Shown in pieces: positions 1 through 8,661 of a stretch of DNA of 64,000 nt. A model generated the notes under the pieces. It ran no database searches. It had not been told where the DNA came from and worked only from the letters and a program-made list of their open reading frames with translations. This stretch comes from Bacteroidota bacterium (GTDB taxonomy: Bacteria; Bacteroidota; Bacteroidia; Flavobacteriales; Weeksellaceae): positions 1-64,000 of the forward strand of contig JAFAGO010000035.1 of assembly GCA_023422635.1 (NCBI GenBank), in the 5' to 3' direction. The position numbers and the translations under genes are program-made. Position 1 is the stretch's first letter. The number at the start of each line of letters is the position of its first letter.

Positions 1-61
1 ACCCCTAAAAATTAACATTCAATCATATTAATTGAATGTTAATTTTGTTTTAACCCCTAAA
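1..61. terminator. Perfect 16-bp inverted repeat between short direct repeats
   Basis: Bases 8-23 and 31-46 form a perfect 16-bp inverted repeat with a 7-base loop. A T-rich tail follows on the plus strand. The nine-base word ACCCCTAAA occurs directly on both sides, at 1-9 and 53-61. The simplest reading is a terminator for a gene left of the window. The flanking direct repeats also fit a small mobile repeat, which cannot be decided from one copy. Confidence 0.5.
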
Positions 62-77
62 TTTTTAATCAATTCAC

Positions 78-109
78 TTGGAAGTTAAATAATTTTTACT
101 TTACATTTG
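78..109 (+). promoter_or_regulatory. Candidate promoter of the toxin-antitoxin pair
   Basis: A -7 element TACATTTG at 102-109 fits the Bacteroidota consensus TANNTTTG, and TTG at 78-80 could be the -33 element. The spacing of 21 is slightly long. The predicted leader to the first gene is about 40 bases. Confidence 0.45.
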
Positions 110-155
110 TCCTATCAAAAATGAGGGGTGATTCATTAAAAAAAATCATAGTATC

Positions 156-383
156 ATGAATGCGAGTGTTGAAATATTAAAAAAGATGATAGAAAATCTT
201 ACTCCAGAACTTTTAGAAAAGTTCACTAGTGCAGTAGAGAGTTTTGAATCCACAAACAGATATTCAGTGCCGCAGATCCAGGTAGAAGAAGTTTTGGAAC
301 GTTTAAATTTTCATAGACAAAATCCAAATACGAAGCTCGATTTTTTAGAAAATATCAGCGACTTGGAAAATAGTTTTGCATAG
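156..383 (+). CDS. Putative antitoxin of a type II toxin-antitoxin pair
   Basis: This is a 75-residue acidic, helix-rich protein with no signal peptide or membrane segment. No recognisable DNA-binding motif was seen. The antitoxin role is inferred from context: it lies directly in front of a small RelE/ParE-like protein, and the two reading frames share one base at TAGTG (381-385), an arrangement typical of translationally coupled toxin-antitoxin genes. Antitoxins of this class usually bind and neutralise the toxin and repress their own promoter. It could instead be an unrelated small protein. Confidence 0.55.
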   Translation: MNASVEILKKMIENLTPELLEKFTSAVESFESTNRYSVPQIQVEEVLERLNFHRQNPNTKLDFLENISDLENSFA

Positions 384-655
384 TGGAAATACTGTTATCG
401 TCTATTGCAAAAAATGATATTAGAATGTTAATGAGGGTTTTTAACGCAGAAGAAAAAGGTAAAGGAATACAGTTCTTAAATATGCTTAAAAACGATGTTG
501 CTGAAATAGCCAACCATCCTGAAACTGCCGATATGGTATATGAAGAAATTAGTGTAATTAAAATGAAAAATTTTCCAACACACATTCATTACACCATTAA
601 TAATCAGGAAGATTATCTGCTGATTACCGCAGTATTTAAAGAGAATAAGGATTAA
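383..655 (+). CDS. RelE/ParE-family toxin-like protein
   Basis: The 90-residue product has the layout of ParE/RelE toxins: an N-terminal helical part containing a KGKGIQFLNMLKND stretch, then a basic strand (VIKMKNFPTHIHYTI), then a terminal strand ending in ITAVFKENKD. The FP-x-x-I-x-Y pattern is common in small flavobacterial ParE-type toxins. Translation starts at GTG (383-385), overlapping the stop of the upstream gene, so it is probably made by translational coupling. RelE members cut mRNA and ParE members poison gyrase; which applies here cannot be told from the sequence. Confidence 0.65.
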   Translation: MEILLSSIAKNDIRMLMRVFNAEEKGKGIQFLNMLKNDVAEIANHPETADMVYEEISVIKMKNFPTHIHYTINNQEDYLLITAVFKENKD

Positions 656-680
656 TGTTCATAAAAAGGGGATTTGTTTG

Positions 681-721
681 AAAAAGGGGATTAAATTTAT
701 TTAATTCTCTTTTTCTTTTTT
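681..721. terminator. Bidirectional terminator hairpin
   Basis: Bases 681-696 pair along their whole length with 699-714 (two G-U pairs), with T-runs on the plus side and A-runs on the minus-reading side. It lies between the convergent toxin gene and the type IX plug-family gene and can serve both. Confidence 0.75.
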
Positions 722-1931
722 AACGAACCGCTGTTCTGTATTCTCCATATCCAATTAAACCATCGTAATTTCTACCAAATGGGCGATAATACAAAAACGC
801 TTGATACAAGTTTTCTGTTTGCCAAAAAGATCCATTGATCTCTCCATAATTCAAACTTCCATCCGATTTTTTAGTGGCCAGAATATAATTATAAAAACCT
901 TGTTTCAAATAGATTTTCGCGACATATCGTTTTTCTTCCGCGACATATTCCATTTTACTTTCATTATTCGCTACAAAATTATTGAAGCCGCCCAAAACAT
1001 AAAGATCATTCTCTAAAGGTTCAGATTCCAACGAAAAATACACCCAAGAATAATCACCTTCGCGATCTGCATCACGCTCAATTCCCAAATCATTTCTTCT
1101 GAAATAAAATGCACCGTTCACATCGGGTTGATACTGATAGTTTAACGGATATGCCCAAACCGGATACAAATACGTTTCGTTAAAACCCTCTACAACATTT
1201 GTTCCCGCAACCATATCCACAGGTTGATTGATGACTTTATTATCAAAATAATAAAATTCATTATTTCCTGGAAAAACCAAATTCAATTGCTGAAATAAAA
1301 TTTGATTTCCCAAAGTTGAACTCGGTCGCTGACTAAAAACCCCAATATTCCAATTGTTATTTTGAATTACATTTAAGGTTACAGAATTCACGTTACTTAG
1401 CAATTCATTTCCACTTCCTACCGCTTGTACTTCTACACGCTGATTCACTTCTGGTTGTCGCGCATCAGAAAACCTTGTAATTGTTAAACCAAGCGATGCA
1501 GCATCTTCAACTACACAAAATCGCCTTGTAAACAAGGGCTTTTCCGCAGAATCTTTATACACCACAATTTCAAAATTACCCGAAATTTTAGGACTCATTT
1601 TATCATTAGGAAATGCCAATTCATAATGCGTATACTTTTGCAACGTATTGAATGAATATTCAAACTGATCAATCATTCCGTTTAAAGTACCATTGGCATA
1701 TTCCGTAAAAAACAAGCCATCATCATTCCAATCTCGATCGTAATGTTTCAGTGTATAACGGTAAATGTTTGAAGTATTCGCAAGATCATCAAATCTTAAA
1801 AGCAATTTTTCGCTTTTCCCAATCACCGCAGTTTCGTCGTTGGTTTGAGGATTAAAAAGCTGAATACTGCGAATTTCTTGTCCAAAAACAGACAAAGAAA
1901 AAAGCAACGTAAGTAATGGAAATGGTTTCAT
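720..1931 (-). CDS. Type IX secretion system plug-family protein (DUF5103)
   Basis: The product of about 403 residues matches the DUF5103 family, known as the plug protein of the type IX secretion translocon in Bacteroidota. It starts with a signal peptide (MKPFPLLTLLFSLSVFGQ), then an N-terminal beta domain with the typical LFNPQTNDE and YRYTLKHYDRDW segments, and ends with a conserved YGLIGYGEYR-like tail (NYDGLIGYGEYRTAVR). The ATG at 1931 was chosen because it directly begins the signal peptide; an upstream TTG at 1988 would add 19 unneeded residues. It probably acts in the periplasm or at the outer membrane, closing the SprA channel. Two intact or decayed T9SS cargo genes lie in this window. 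It is divergent from the MBL hydrolase gene. Confidence 0.8.
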   Translation of the reverse strand: MKPFPLLTLLFSLSVFGQEIRSIQLFNPQTNDETAVIGKSEKLLLRFDDLANTSNIYRYTLKHYDRDWNDDGLFFTEYANGTLNGMIDQFEYSFNTLQKYTHYELAFPNDKMSPKISGNFEIVVYKDSAEKPLFTRRFCVVEDAASLGLTITRFSDARQPEVNQRVEVQAVGSGNELLSNVNSVTLNVIQNNNWNIGVFSQRPSSTLGNQILFQQLNLVFPGNNEFYYFDNKVINQPVDMVAGTNVVEGFNETYLYPVWAYPLNYQYQPDVNGAFYFRRNDLGIERDADREGDYSWVYFSLESEPLENDLYVLGGFNNFVANNESKMEYVAEEKRYVAKIYLKQGFYNYILATKKSDGSLNYGEINGSFWQTENLYQAFLYYRPFGRNYDGLIGYGEYRTAVR

Positions 1932-1969
1932 TTGTACGAATATAACGAATTTTAAAGTAAAAATACTTG

Positions 1970-2000
1970 TTTGTAAAAGAACCAACAAAAGCTATCTTTG
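1970..2000 (+). promoter_or_regulatory. Strong Bacteroidota-type promoter of the MBL hydrolase
   Basis: TTTG at 1970-1973 (-33) and TATCTTTG at 1993-2000 (-7) are separated by 19 bases, an exact fit to the TTTG-N19-TANNTTTG consensus. Transcription would begin near 2007, which selects the ATG at 2016 over the upstream TTG at 1998. Confidence 0.75.
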
Positions 2001-2015
2001 TTAAAATTATCATCA

Positions 2016-2654
2016 ATGCTTCATCTAAAAAAATTCACGTTCAATCCATTTTCAGAAAATACCTACGTTCTGTATAACGATTCAGGTTCGGCATTTTTAA
2101 TTGATCCAGGAAATTTTAATGAAGAAGAAACGCGCACGCTTCAAAATTTTATTGTTGAAAAGAATTTAAAGATCAAAAATATCTTGCTCACACATGCCCA
2201 TATTGACCATGTTTTAGGTTTGCAATGGGCATACGACACCTATGCTGTTCCAGTGTTGCTGCACGAAATTGAAAAAGAAATTTTGGAACGAAATCCTTTT
2301 ACTGCCAAACAGTACGGATTTTTCTTCAAACCTTTTGAAGGTGAAATTAACTATATTAAAGAAGGTGAAATTTTGCACCTGGACGAAGATGAATTGAAAA
2401 TTTATTTTGTTCCTGGACATTCGCCTGGTCATGTGGCCTTTCATAACGAAGAACAAAAATTTATCATTTCTGGTGATGTACTTTTTGAGGGAAGTATTGG
2501 AAGAACAGATTTATATAAAGGAGATTTTGAAGAACTTTTAACGAGCATTCGCGAAAATATTTTCACACTAGATGAGGCAACAAAAGTACACTCTGGTCAC
2601 GGAAACCCAACCACCGTTCAGTTTGAAAAAGCACATAATCCATTCTTGAAATAG
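2016..2654 (+). CDS. MBL-fold metallo-hydrolase (glyoxalase II-like)
   Basis: The 212-residue cytoplasmic enzyme carries the metal-binding signature THAHIDH (residues 59-65, HxHxDH). Further ligands are seen in the PGHSPGHV, SGDVLFEGSIGR and SGHGNPTT blocks. This pattern places it in the hydroxyacylglutathione hydrolase-like branch of the metallo-beta-lactamase superfamily, binuclear zinc enzymes that often hydrolyse thioesters. The true substrate is unknown. The start is fixed by the promoter just upstream. It is a single-gene unit that ends at a shared terminator. Confidence 0.85.
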   Translation: MLHLKKFTFNPFSENTYVLYNDSGSAFLIDPGNFNEEETRTLQNFIVEKNLKIKNILLTHAHIDHVLGLQWAYDTYAVPVLLHEIEKEILERNPFTAKQYGFFFKPFEGEINYIKEGEILHLDEDELKIYFVPGHSPGHVAFHNEEQKFIISGDVLFEGSIGRTDLYKGDFEELLTSIRENIFTLDEATKVHSGHGNPTTVQFEKAHNPFLK

Positions 2655-2663
2655 AGCACAAAA

Positions 2664-2689
2664 AAAATCCCGACACTATGCGGGATTTT
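2664..2689. terminator. Bidirectional terminator
   Basis: A perfect 9-bp stem (2664-2672 with 2681-2689) has an 8-base loop and A/T runs on both sides. It separates the convergent MBL hydrolase and thioredoxin-like genes. Confidence 0.85.
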
Positions 2690-2707
2690 GATTTTCAGTA
2701 AGGATTC

Positions 2708-3268
2708 TTACGCTTTCCATTTGATGTTACAACCAATACTTGGTTTTTGTAATTCTTCTTGAGGTTCGCCTGCCAAAAGGTTTTCAAATGCGATTATTAA
2801 ATCTTCTCCGGTAATTTCTTTCTGATTTCCTGGTCGGGAATCATCAATTTGTCCACGATAAATCAAATCTAATTTTTCATCAAAAAAGAAAAAATCTGGG
2901 GTACAAGCTGCGTCGTACGCTTTTGCTACAGCTTGACTTTCATCATACAAATACGGAAATGCAAAACCTTTTTCTTGTTGAAAGTCCACCATATTTTCTG
3001 GAGAATCTGCTGGATATTTATCGACATCGTTTGCACTAATCCCAATAAATTCAATGCCAGAATTTTTATAATCCTCATACAATTCTTTTAATTTTTCAAT
3101 AACATGAAGAACGAATGGACAATGATTACACATAAAGATAACCAATGTACCTTTTTCGCCTTTAAGCTGTTCAAGTGTTTGCAATTGGTTATTTTCAGTA
3201 GGATTGGGCAACTCGAAAAAAGGAGCTCTTGTTCCTAAAGGAAGCATATTTGAAGGAGTATCCGACAT
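2708..3268 (-). CDS. Thioredoxin-family protein (PRX-like AhpC/TSA type)
   Basis: The 186-residue protein belongs to the thioredoxin-fold group with a CNHCPFV active-site motif (Cys47, Cys50), preceded by a peroxiredoxin-like N-terminus (LGTRAPFFELPN). The ISANDVDKYP and TPDFFFFD segments are typical of this family. No signal peptide is visible, so it is probably cytosolic. It is likely a thiol oxidoreductase or peroxiredoxin relative; the physiological partner is unknown. It lies 21 bases downstream of miaA and is probably cotranscribed with it. Confidence 0.8.
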   Translation of the reverse strand: MSDTPSNMLPLGTRAPFFELPNPTENNQLQTLEQLKGEKGTLVIFMCNHCPFVLHVIEKLKELYEDYKNSGIEFIGISANDVDKYPADSPENMVDFQQEKGFAFPYLYDESQAVAKAYDAACTPDFFFFDEKLDLIYRGQIDDSRPGNQKEITGEDLIIAFENLLAGEPQEELQKPSIGCNIKWKA

Positions 3269-3289
3269 AGTTGTGTGGGTTTATAAAAA

Positions 3290-4189
3290 TTAAAGTAAAT
3301 TTTTCAGCAAAGATACGGATTCTTGAAAAGAATCTTGAAAGCCCACCCAATTTATGTTTTCTTCATTTCTGTACCACGTGAGCTGGCGTTTGGCAAATCG
3401 GCGAGAGTTTTTCTGAATTTCTGAAACCGCAAAATCCAATACCCATTCTCCATCCAAGTAATTGAAAATTTCGGTGTATCCTACTGTTTTCAATCCTGTT
3501 TTTTCTCGATAATTCAGCAAAGCTTCTACTTCAGCGATCAAACCATTTTCCATCATCTTCAAAACACGGTGATTAATTCTTTCGTAAATCACTTCTCTTG
3601 GCGCGTTAATTCCAATTCGAACAACGTTAAAAGAGCGTTTTGGCTTAGCTTCAGCAATAATATCTGAATATTTTTTTTGTGTTTGCCAAATAATATCCAG
3701 TGCACGTAACAATCTTCGTGGATTCTCTAAATCAACAATGGAATAATATTCGGGATCTTCAGATTGTAAAATATTTTGCAATGCTTCAATGCCTTGTTCT
3801 TGCCAAATTTCATTGAGTTTTTTCTGATTTTCGGGATTGGCTTCAGGTAAATTATGCAAACCTTCAATTACGGCTTTCTCATACATCATACTTCCGCCGA
3901 CCATCACCACGATATCGAATTTTTTAAAAAGTTCATCAAGCTTCTGCAACGCATCAATTTCAAACTGGCCTATCGAATATTCTTCCTGAACAGAAAGGTT
4001 TCCCACAAAATGATGAGGAACTTGCGCTAATTCTTCCGATGTGGGAGCCGCTGTCCCGATTTTCATTTCTTTAAAAAATTGGCGGGAATCACAAGATATA
4101 ATTTCTGTATTAAAGTGACGAGCCATATCTATGGCAAGCTTTGTTTTTCCGATTCCCGTTGTTCCTACGATGGAGAGTAAAGTTTTCAC
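3290..4189 (-). CDS. miaA: tRNA dimethylallyltransferase
   Basis: MiaA transfers a dimethylallyl group to N6 of A37 in tRNAs that read UNN codons. The 299-residue product has the P-loop GTTGIGKT at residues 9-16, the SCDSRQFFKEMKIGTAAPT substrate-binding stretch, PHHFVGNLS, the VGGSMMYEKAV block and the C-terminal KRQLTWYR motif. Length is normal for the family. The start codon is GTG at 4187-4189, eight codons before the P-loop, as expected for the family. The thioredoxin-like gene follows closely. Confidence 0.93.
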   Translation of the reverse strand: MKTLLSIVGTTGIGKTKLAIDMARHFNTEIISCDSRQFFKEMKIGTAAPTSEELAQVPHHFVGNLSVQEEYSIGQFEIDALQKLDELFKKFDIVVMVGGSMMYEKAVIEGLHNLPEANPENQKKLNEIWQEQGIEALQNILQSEDPEYYSIVDLENPRRLLRALDIIWQTQKKYSDIIAEAKPKRSFNVVRIGINAPREVIYERINHRVLKMMENGLIAEVEALLNYREKTGLKTVGYTEIFNYLDGEWVLDFAVSEIQKNSRRFAKRQLTWYRNEENINWVGFQDSFQESVSLLKNLL

Positions 4190-4220
4190 GATTCAAATTT
4201 GCTCAATATTTTCAGAATAA

Positions 4221-4249
4221 AAAAATCGCCCGAAAAAAATCCGAGCGAT
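4221..4249 (-). terminator. Terminator of the DUF1232 gene
   Basis: On the minus strand an 8-bp stem (4242-4249 with 4225-4232, one G-U pair) is followed by a T-run. It lies just after the stop of the DUF1232 gene. Confidence 0.75.
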
Positions 4250-4270
4250 CCCATTATGATCTGATAACGT

Positions 4271-4612
4271 TTATTCTACAATTTCTGCTTCAATAATAGT
4301 AGGATTCGCCATTCCTCGTTGCGATTCCCAAAGCAGAAACTTATCTACTTCTTTCATCAGTTTCGGAAGTGCCAACGATAAAACCGCTAAATCGTCCAAA
4401 ACTCCAATTACGGGAAGTGCAATTTCAGGCAAAAGGTCAATCGGCGAAATAATGTAAGCAAACCCCAAAAGTGGTAAAATAATATCGATTGAGTTGACTT
4501 TATAAATTCCTTTTCTCCATAGTTTCACCATACGGAAAACATCGGGAATTTTTTTTAAAAAACCTTTGTGCTTGATGGCTTCTTTAGCCAAGTGAATTTT
4601 TGAGTATTTCAT
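4271..4612 (-). CDS. DUF1232 (YkvA-like) small membrane-associated protein
   Basis: The 113-residue protein contains the DUF1232 signature: a hydrophobic stretch ending in YIISPIDLLPE, followed by a second hydrophobic part with GVLDDLAVL. The family is widespread and small, with unknown function; two short membrane-inserted helices are likely. The N-terminus is basic. It forms a single-gene unit with its own terminator downstream. Confidence 0.8.
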   Translation of the reverse strand: MKYSKIHLAKEAIKHKGFLKKIPDVFRMVKLWRKGIYKVNSIDIILPLLGFAYIISPIDLLPEIALPVIGVLDDLAVLSLALPKLMKEVDKFLLWESQRGMANPTIIEAEIVE

Positions 4613-4687
4613 CTTTAAATTAGTGCTTTATAGATGAGTAAGTCACAAAAAGTATACCAAAAAAATACAATTCAAAGAAAGCTATTA

Positions 4688-5248
4688 TTAAGGTTTAACC
4701 ATTGAATTTTCAATAAACTGATGAACGGTTTTGGAATTCCAATCTTTAGAAGAATCTTCTTTTAACAAAATTCGTCCTTCTTGATTGAGCAAGAAAGTCG
4801 TAGGAAAAACTTTCGGCAAAAGCTGATCCGAAATCGGACTTTGCGCAATATACACTGGCGCTGTATACTTGTATTTTTTAAGAAAATCTCGCACCGCTTC
4901 TTCTTTATCTTGCATTGCGATTAACACAAAACTAACATCTGCATTTTTCGCGTTGTATAATTTTTCAATAGCAGGCCATTCTTCCCGACATGGCGGACAC
5001 CAAGTTCCCCAGAAATTCAAGAAAACCAAAGGTTTCTGCTTTTTTAATGTTTGCAAATTGGTATCTGGAATGTTTATTCCTTTCAATTCAATATTAAAAT
5101 CTGCTTCTGGAATGGTAATCGCACTTTTTATTTCAGCAACAGGAAAAAACAAATCCCGAATTTTTAAACGAAGTCCCGGAATAAAAGCAATAGCAGCAAG
5201 TAAAACCAGTGCAATAAGATAGAGAATATTTTTTCGTAGAAAATTCAT
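4688..5248 (-). CDS. TlpA-family thiol-disulfide oxidoreductase
   Basis: The 186-residue protein has an N-terminal membrane anchor (about residues 7-26) and a thioredoxin-like domain with the active-site motif WCPPC (Cys84, Cys87) in NFWGTWCPPCREEWP. This fits the TlpA/ResA group, which reduces disulfides in periplasmic proteins such as apocytochromes. The cis-proline region is seen at KVFPTTFLL. It follows a second thioredoxin-like gene with a two-base gap, so the two form an operon. Confidence 0.85.
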   Translation of the reverse strand: MNFLRKNILYLIALVLLAAIAFIPGLRLKIRDLFFPVAEIKSAITIPEADFNIELKGINIPDTNLQTLKKQKPLVFLNFWGTWCPPCREEWPAIEKLYNAKNADVSFVLIAMQDKEEAVRDFLKKYKYTAPVYIAQSPISDQLLPKVFPTTFLLNQEGRILLKEDSSKDWNSKTVHQFIENSMVKP

Positions 5249-5250
5249 AT

Positions 5251-5820
5251 TTAAAGCATTTGCAACAACTCTTCTATAATATCCTGACCTTTGTTTTTGG
5301 TATAATAAATCTGTAGATCATTGTGAAAATCATCTGCAGTATAGGTTTCAGGATTTTCTTTATATTTTTTCAAAAGCTCCAGTCCAAATTTCGGACGAGG
5401 TCCCCAATGGGCAATAACTTCATCTTCTTGATTGAGTATTAATACAATTGGAATGGATTTTCCACCATTCGTAAGATACTGATCAATTAAACTCGATTGG
5501 TCGCGATAGGTGATTTTAACATCATTTCTATTTTGAAAAAATCGATAAATTACAGGAACAATCATCGCGGCGTCCCCGCACCAACCTTCGGAGATAATGA
5601 GAATTTTACCTTTAAAATCTTTCTTTGAAAGCGCATCTAACTGCTCCTCATATGGTTTATAGGTTTTCAGAACGCGATTCATTCTTGTTAATCCCAACTG
5701 ATAATAATTCAGAAAATTAGAAGCATCTGGTGCTGTACTTTTTTGCAGCTCTTCTACTTTTGCTTCAGAATCTTTTAAGTATTGCGGAAAATCTACCGCA
5801 TTTTGCCAATATTCTTTCAT
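5251..5820 (-). CDS. Thioredoxin-family protein with single-cysteine motif
   Basis: The product of about 189 residues belongs to a Bacteroidota group of thioredoxin-fold proteins with EGWCGDAA in place of WCxxC, so only one active-site cysteine is present. The cis-proline region is KSIPIVLILN and a conserved HWGPRP follows. No signal peptide is seen. The ATG at 5820 was preferred to an upstream TTG at 5835. With one cysteine it cannot act as a classical dithiol reductase; a redox or adaptor function is possible. It lies two bases before the TlpA-like gene. Confidence 0.75.
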   Translation of the reverse strand: MKEYWQNAVDFPQYLKDSEAKVEELQKSTAPDASNFLNYYQLGLTRMNRVLKTYKPYEEQLDALSKKDFKGKILIISEGWCGDAAMIVPVIYRFFQNRNDVKITYRDQSSLIDQYLTNGGKSIPIVLILNQEDEVIAHWGPRPKFGLELLKKYKENPETYTADDFHNDLQIYYTKNKGQDIIEELLQML

Positions 5821-5893
5821 TCTTTTTTTATGCAAATATCCATAACCTATGCGTCATGTTTTGTAGCAAACATTACACAACCTCTTTTTTTTT

Positions 5894-6955
5894 TTAAAAA
5901 CGTCTTGTTTTATTAATTAAATACGCATCTGCCAACACAAATGCAGCAAGATTCTCTACAATAGGAACTGCTCTTGGCAAAACGCATGGATCATGACGTC
6001 CTTTTCCTTCTACAATTACCTTATTTCCAAATTTATCAACACTTTCTTGAGGTCGCAGTAGCGTAGCGATAGGTTTAAAGGCCACACGAAAATAAATATC
6101 CATCCCATTTGAAATACCGCCTTGAATTCCTCCTGAACGATTGGTTTTTGTTGTGAAATCAGTATTAAACAAATCGTTATGTTCTTTACCAGTCATTGTT
6201 GTCCCGCTGAAACCACTTCCATATTCAAAACCTTTTGCGGCGTTGATATTTAGCATTGCTTTTGCAAGCTCGGCTTGAAGTTTCCCAAAAATAGGTTCAC
6301 CAATACCGACAGGTAAATTTTTAATCACTCCGGTAATGGTTCCACCAATTGTATTTCCTTCTTTTTTAACTTCTTTAATTCGCTCAATCATTCGCGCTGC
6401 AGTTTCTTCATCTGGGCAACGAACGGCATTATTATCAATTTTTGAAAAGTCGAGATCTTGATATTCTTTTTCGCAAACAATGTCGCCTACGGATGAAACA
6501 TATGCACAAATTTCAACCTCTTTTGGTAAGAATTGTTTTGCTAAAGCACCTGCTGCCACCCAATTGATCGTTTCACGAGCAGAAGATTTTCCACCACCAC
6601 GGTAATCGCGAATTCCATACTTTTGATCATAGGTAAAATCGGCGTGCGACGGACGATATTGATCTTTAATATGCTCGTAATCTTTGGATTTTTGATTTTC
6701 ATTTTCAACAATGAAACCAATGGGTGTACCTGTGGATTTTCCTTCAAAAATTCCTGATAAAAACTTTACGGTATCGCTTTCTTTTCGTTGCGTTACAATT
6801 GCAGATTGCCCAGGTTTTCTACGATCTAATTGACGTTGAACTTCATCCAAATCAAGAGGAACTCCCGCAGGAAAATTCGAAAGCACGCCGCCATATGCTA
6901 ATCCGTGACTTTCGCCAAATGTTGATAATGTTAGTAAATTTCCGAGTGTAAACAT
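5894..6955 (-). CDS. aroC: Chorismate synthase
   Basis: AroC converts 5-enolpyruvylshikimate 3-phosphate to chorismate, the last step of the shikimate pathway, using reduced FMN. The 353-residue product opens with GNLLTLSTFGESHG and contains the RPSHADFTYDQKYGIRDYRGGGKSSARET, GFEYGSGF and NRSGGIQGGISNG blocks (each a family signature; the first lies near residues 101-129). Length is normal. The gene stands alone from other aro genes. Confidence 0.95.
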   Translation of the reverse strand: MFTLGNLLTLSTFGESHGLAYGGVLSNFPAGVPLDLDEVQRQLDRRKPGQSAIVTQRKESDTVKFLSGIFEGKSTGTPIGFIVENENQKSKDYEHIKDQYRPSHADFTYDQKYGIRDYRGGGKSSARETINWVAAGALAKQFLPKEVEICAYVSSVGDIVCEKEYQDLDFSKIDNNAVRCPDEETAARMIERIKEVKKEGNTIGGTITGVIKNLPVGIGEPIFGKLQAELAKAMLNINAAKGFEYGSGFSGTTMTGKEHNDLFNTDFTTKTNRSGGIQGGISNGMDIYFRVAFKPIATLLRPQESVDKFGNKVIVEGKGRHDPCVLPRAVPIVENLAAFVLADAYLINKTRRF

Positions 6956-7005
6956 AAGGCAAAGATAGGGAAACTTAGATTGTATTATCTAACGAAAATT
7001 GGATT

Positions 7006-8661
7006 TTAAGGATTCGAAATTTGCTTTTCAAAATCTAGTTTCGATTGTTCGACAACCTTGGATAATTTCATTTTTTCAGCAGAAGTTAAATTCTTCCAAT
7101 AAAAACCTGATTTTAAATTATGTGCACGATATGTTTGCGGAAAAATCCCTGCCTTCAAACATTCATTTAAAAATTCCGAAGTAATTGCTGGAATAGGCAC
7201 ATCAAAACTAAAAGGATAACCCTTCGCGACATTAAATTTAAAATTTCCTATTTGATAGCGATCGAATTCATTTAATTCAAAATAAGAAGGTCGATAGAGT
7301 TGATCAACTTGAAATCCAGTGATATACTGGCCCAATTTAAAACTTGGAACATGTGTTTTTATCCATTTTGGAAAAGATAATGCAGCAATGATGATCAGCG
7401 ACTGCAGATAAAATCCGAGAAATGCAAAATTTCTTGAACTTCGATGATAGGCAATGACGAAAAATACAACAAAAAAAACATCCAAGAAAAAACGATATTG
7501 CGCGGAAAACAGCAAAACAGCGACACTCTTTATTAGAATACTGAAAAAAATGCACCAAATCAACCGTTCTTTCTTCACGATCGAAAAACAGAAAAAAGCA
7601 ATTAGAGTCAAAATAAATAAAATATTGATCTTCGCTTTAATTCCCTTTAGTGAAAACCAATTTTTCCAATATTCAAACGCGCTGAATTGTTGAATTTCAT
7701 TTGCCCTAAATTGCATATCAAACGTTTTTTCAATGGCAATTTTTGAAGATCTTTCTAAAATACTTGCATTGGGTTTCCAAGGGAGATTCAAATCGAAAAC
7801 TTGTAAGGGAAATAAAGGAAATCCGAAGCACCAAATATTCTTTATTACAAAAATGAATACGATTGCAGAACCGCTTGCTAACCACAAAACAGTTCTCTTT
7901 CTCTGAAGTACAAATCCATATAGCAACATCAATATAGGGAGCCAAACCAGCGTGGGTTTTATTACAAAAACAAAAGCTGAAAGTAAGAAAAGCCCTGATA
8001 CGTTGGAATTTTTCTTCATCACCTCATCCAAAACCATCATCGAAAAAATAATTGAAGGTAAATCTGGACTTGGCGATTGTGAAAACAAGATTAAAATCGG
8101 AATGATGAATACATGCAACCACGATTTTTTTTCGCAAGCATAGATGAGATAAACAATTAGAAAAATAGTATTTAAGCGAAAGTACGGATCGATAAAGTGC
8201 GAAAATCCCGCTTGAAAAATGTGCCAAACCGACATTTGCCCAAGCACCAAATCAAGGTTCGCTATTCCTTTCACCAAACCAACTTCTGAAATCCATTTAA
8301 TGGTTGGAACATAATACCCAAAATGATCCAAAATGTAGGGATAATAGCTTCCTCCAAAAAGTATAAACGCCATTCCGGGCAGAAAAATTTTATAATTTTC
8401 TTTCAAAAACGAAATGAGAAGGAAATATAATTTAAAATAGAAAAAAGAAAGAATACCAATACAAACACTTGCTATTTCGATCCATTGATTGATGCTAAAA
8501 AAAAAAGCAAGAACCATCCAAACTACTGAAAGCGTAACACTTCCCGCAATAACGATTCCAGAAATTCCTTTCCAAAGTGGACTGAATAATTTTTCATACA
8601 GTTTCCCGATTCCCATTACAACAGGAATTAAAACAAGAACAGAAAGAAATAAATACAGCAT
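7006..8661 (-). CDS. Polytopic membrane protein of unknown function
   Basis: The 551-residue product has about a dozen hydrophobic segments spread over residues 1-440 and a soluble C-terminal tail of about 100 residues rich in aromatic and charged residues. The layout resembles GT-C-like membrane glycosyltransferases and the LIC_10190 family of membrane proteins, but no catalytic motif was recognised, so this is tentative. The ATG at 8661 was chosen because the upstream TTG at 8688 lies inside the terminator hairpin of the preceding gene. Confidence 0.65.
   Translation of the reverse strand: MLYLFLSVLVLIPVVMGIGKLYEKLFSPLWKGISGIVIAGSVTLSVVWMVLAFFFSINQWIEIASVCIGILSFFYFKLYFLLISFLKENYKIFLPGMAFILFGGSYYPYILDHFGYYVPTIKWISEVGLVKGIANLDLVLGQMSVWHIFQAGFSHFIDPYFRLNTIFLIVYLIYACEKKSWLHVFIIPILILFSQSPSPDLPSIIFSMMVLDEVMKKNSNVSGLFLLSAFVFVIKPTLVWLPILMLLYGFVLQRKRTVLWLASGSAIVFIFVIKNIWCFGFPLFPLQVFDLNLPWKPNASILERSSKIAIEKTFDMQFRANEIQQFSAFEYWKNWFSLKGIKAKINILFILTLIAFFCFSIVKKERLIWCIFFSILIKSVAVLLFSAQYRFFLDVFFVVFFVIAYHRSSRNFAFLGFYLQSLIIIAALSFPKWIKTHVPSFKLGQYITGFQVDQLYRPSYFELNEFDRYQIGNFKFNVAKGYPFSFDVPIPAITSEFLNECLKAGIFPQTYRAHNLKSGFYWKNLTSAEKMKLSKVVEQSKLDFEKQISNP

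Noticed and set aside
1998..2000. TTG as start of the MBL hydrolase
   Set aside because: It lies inside the -7 promoter element, so it would not be in the transcript.
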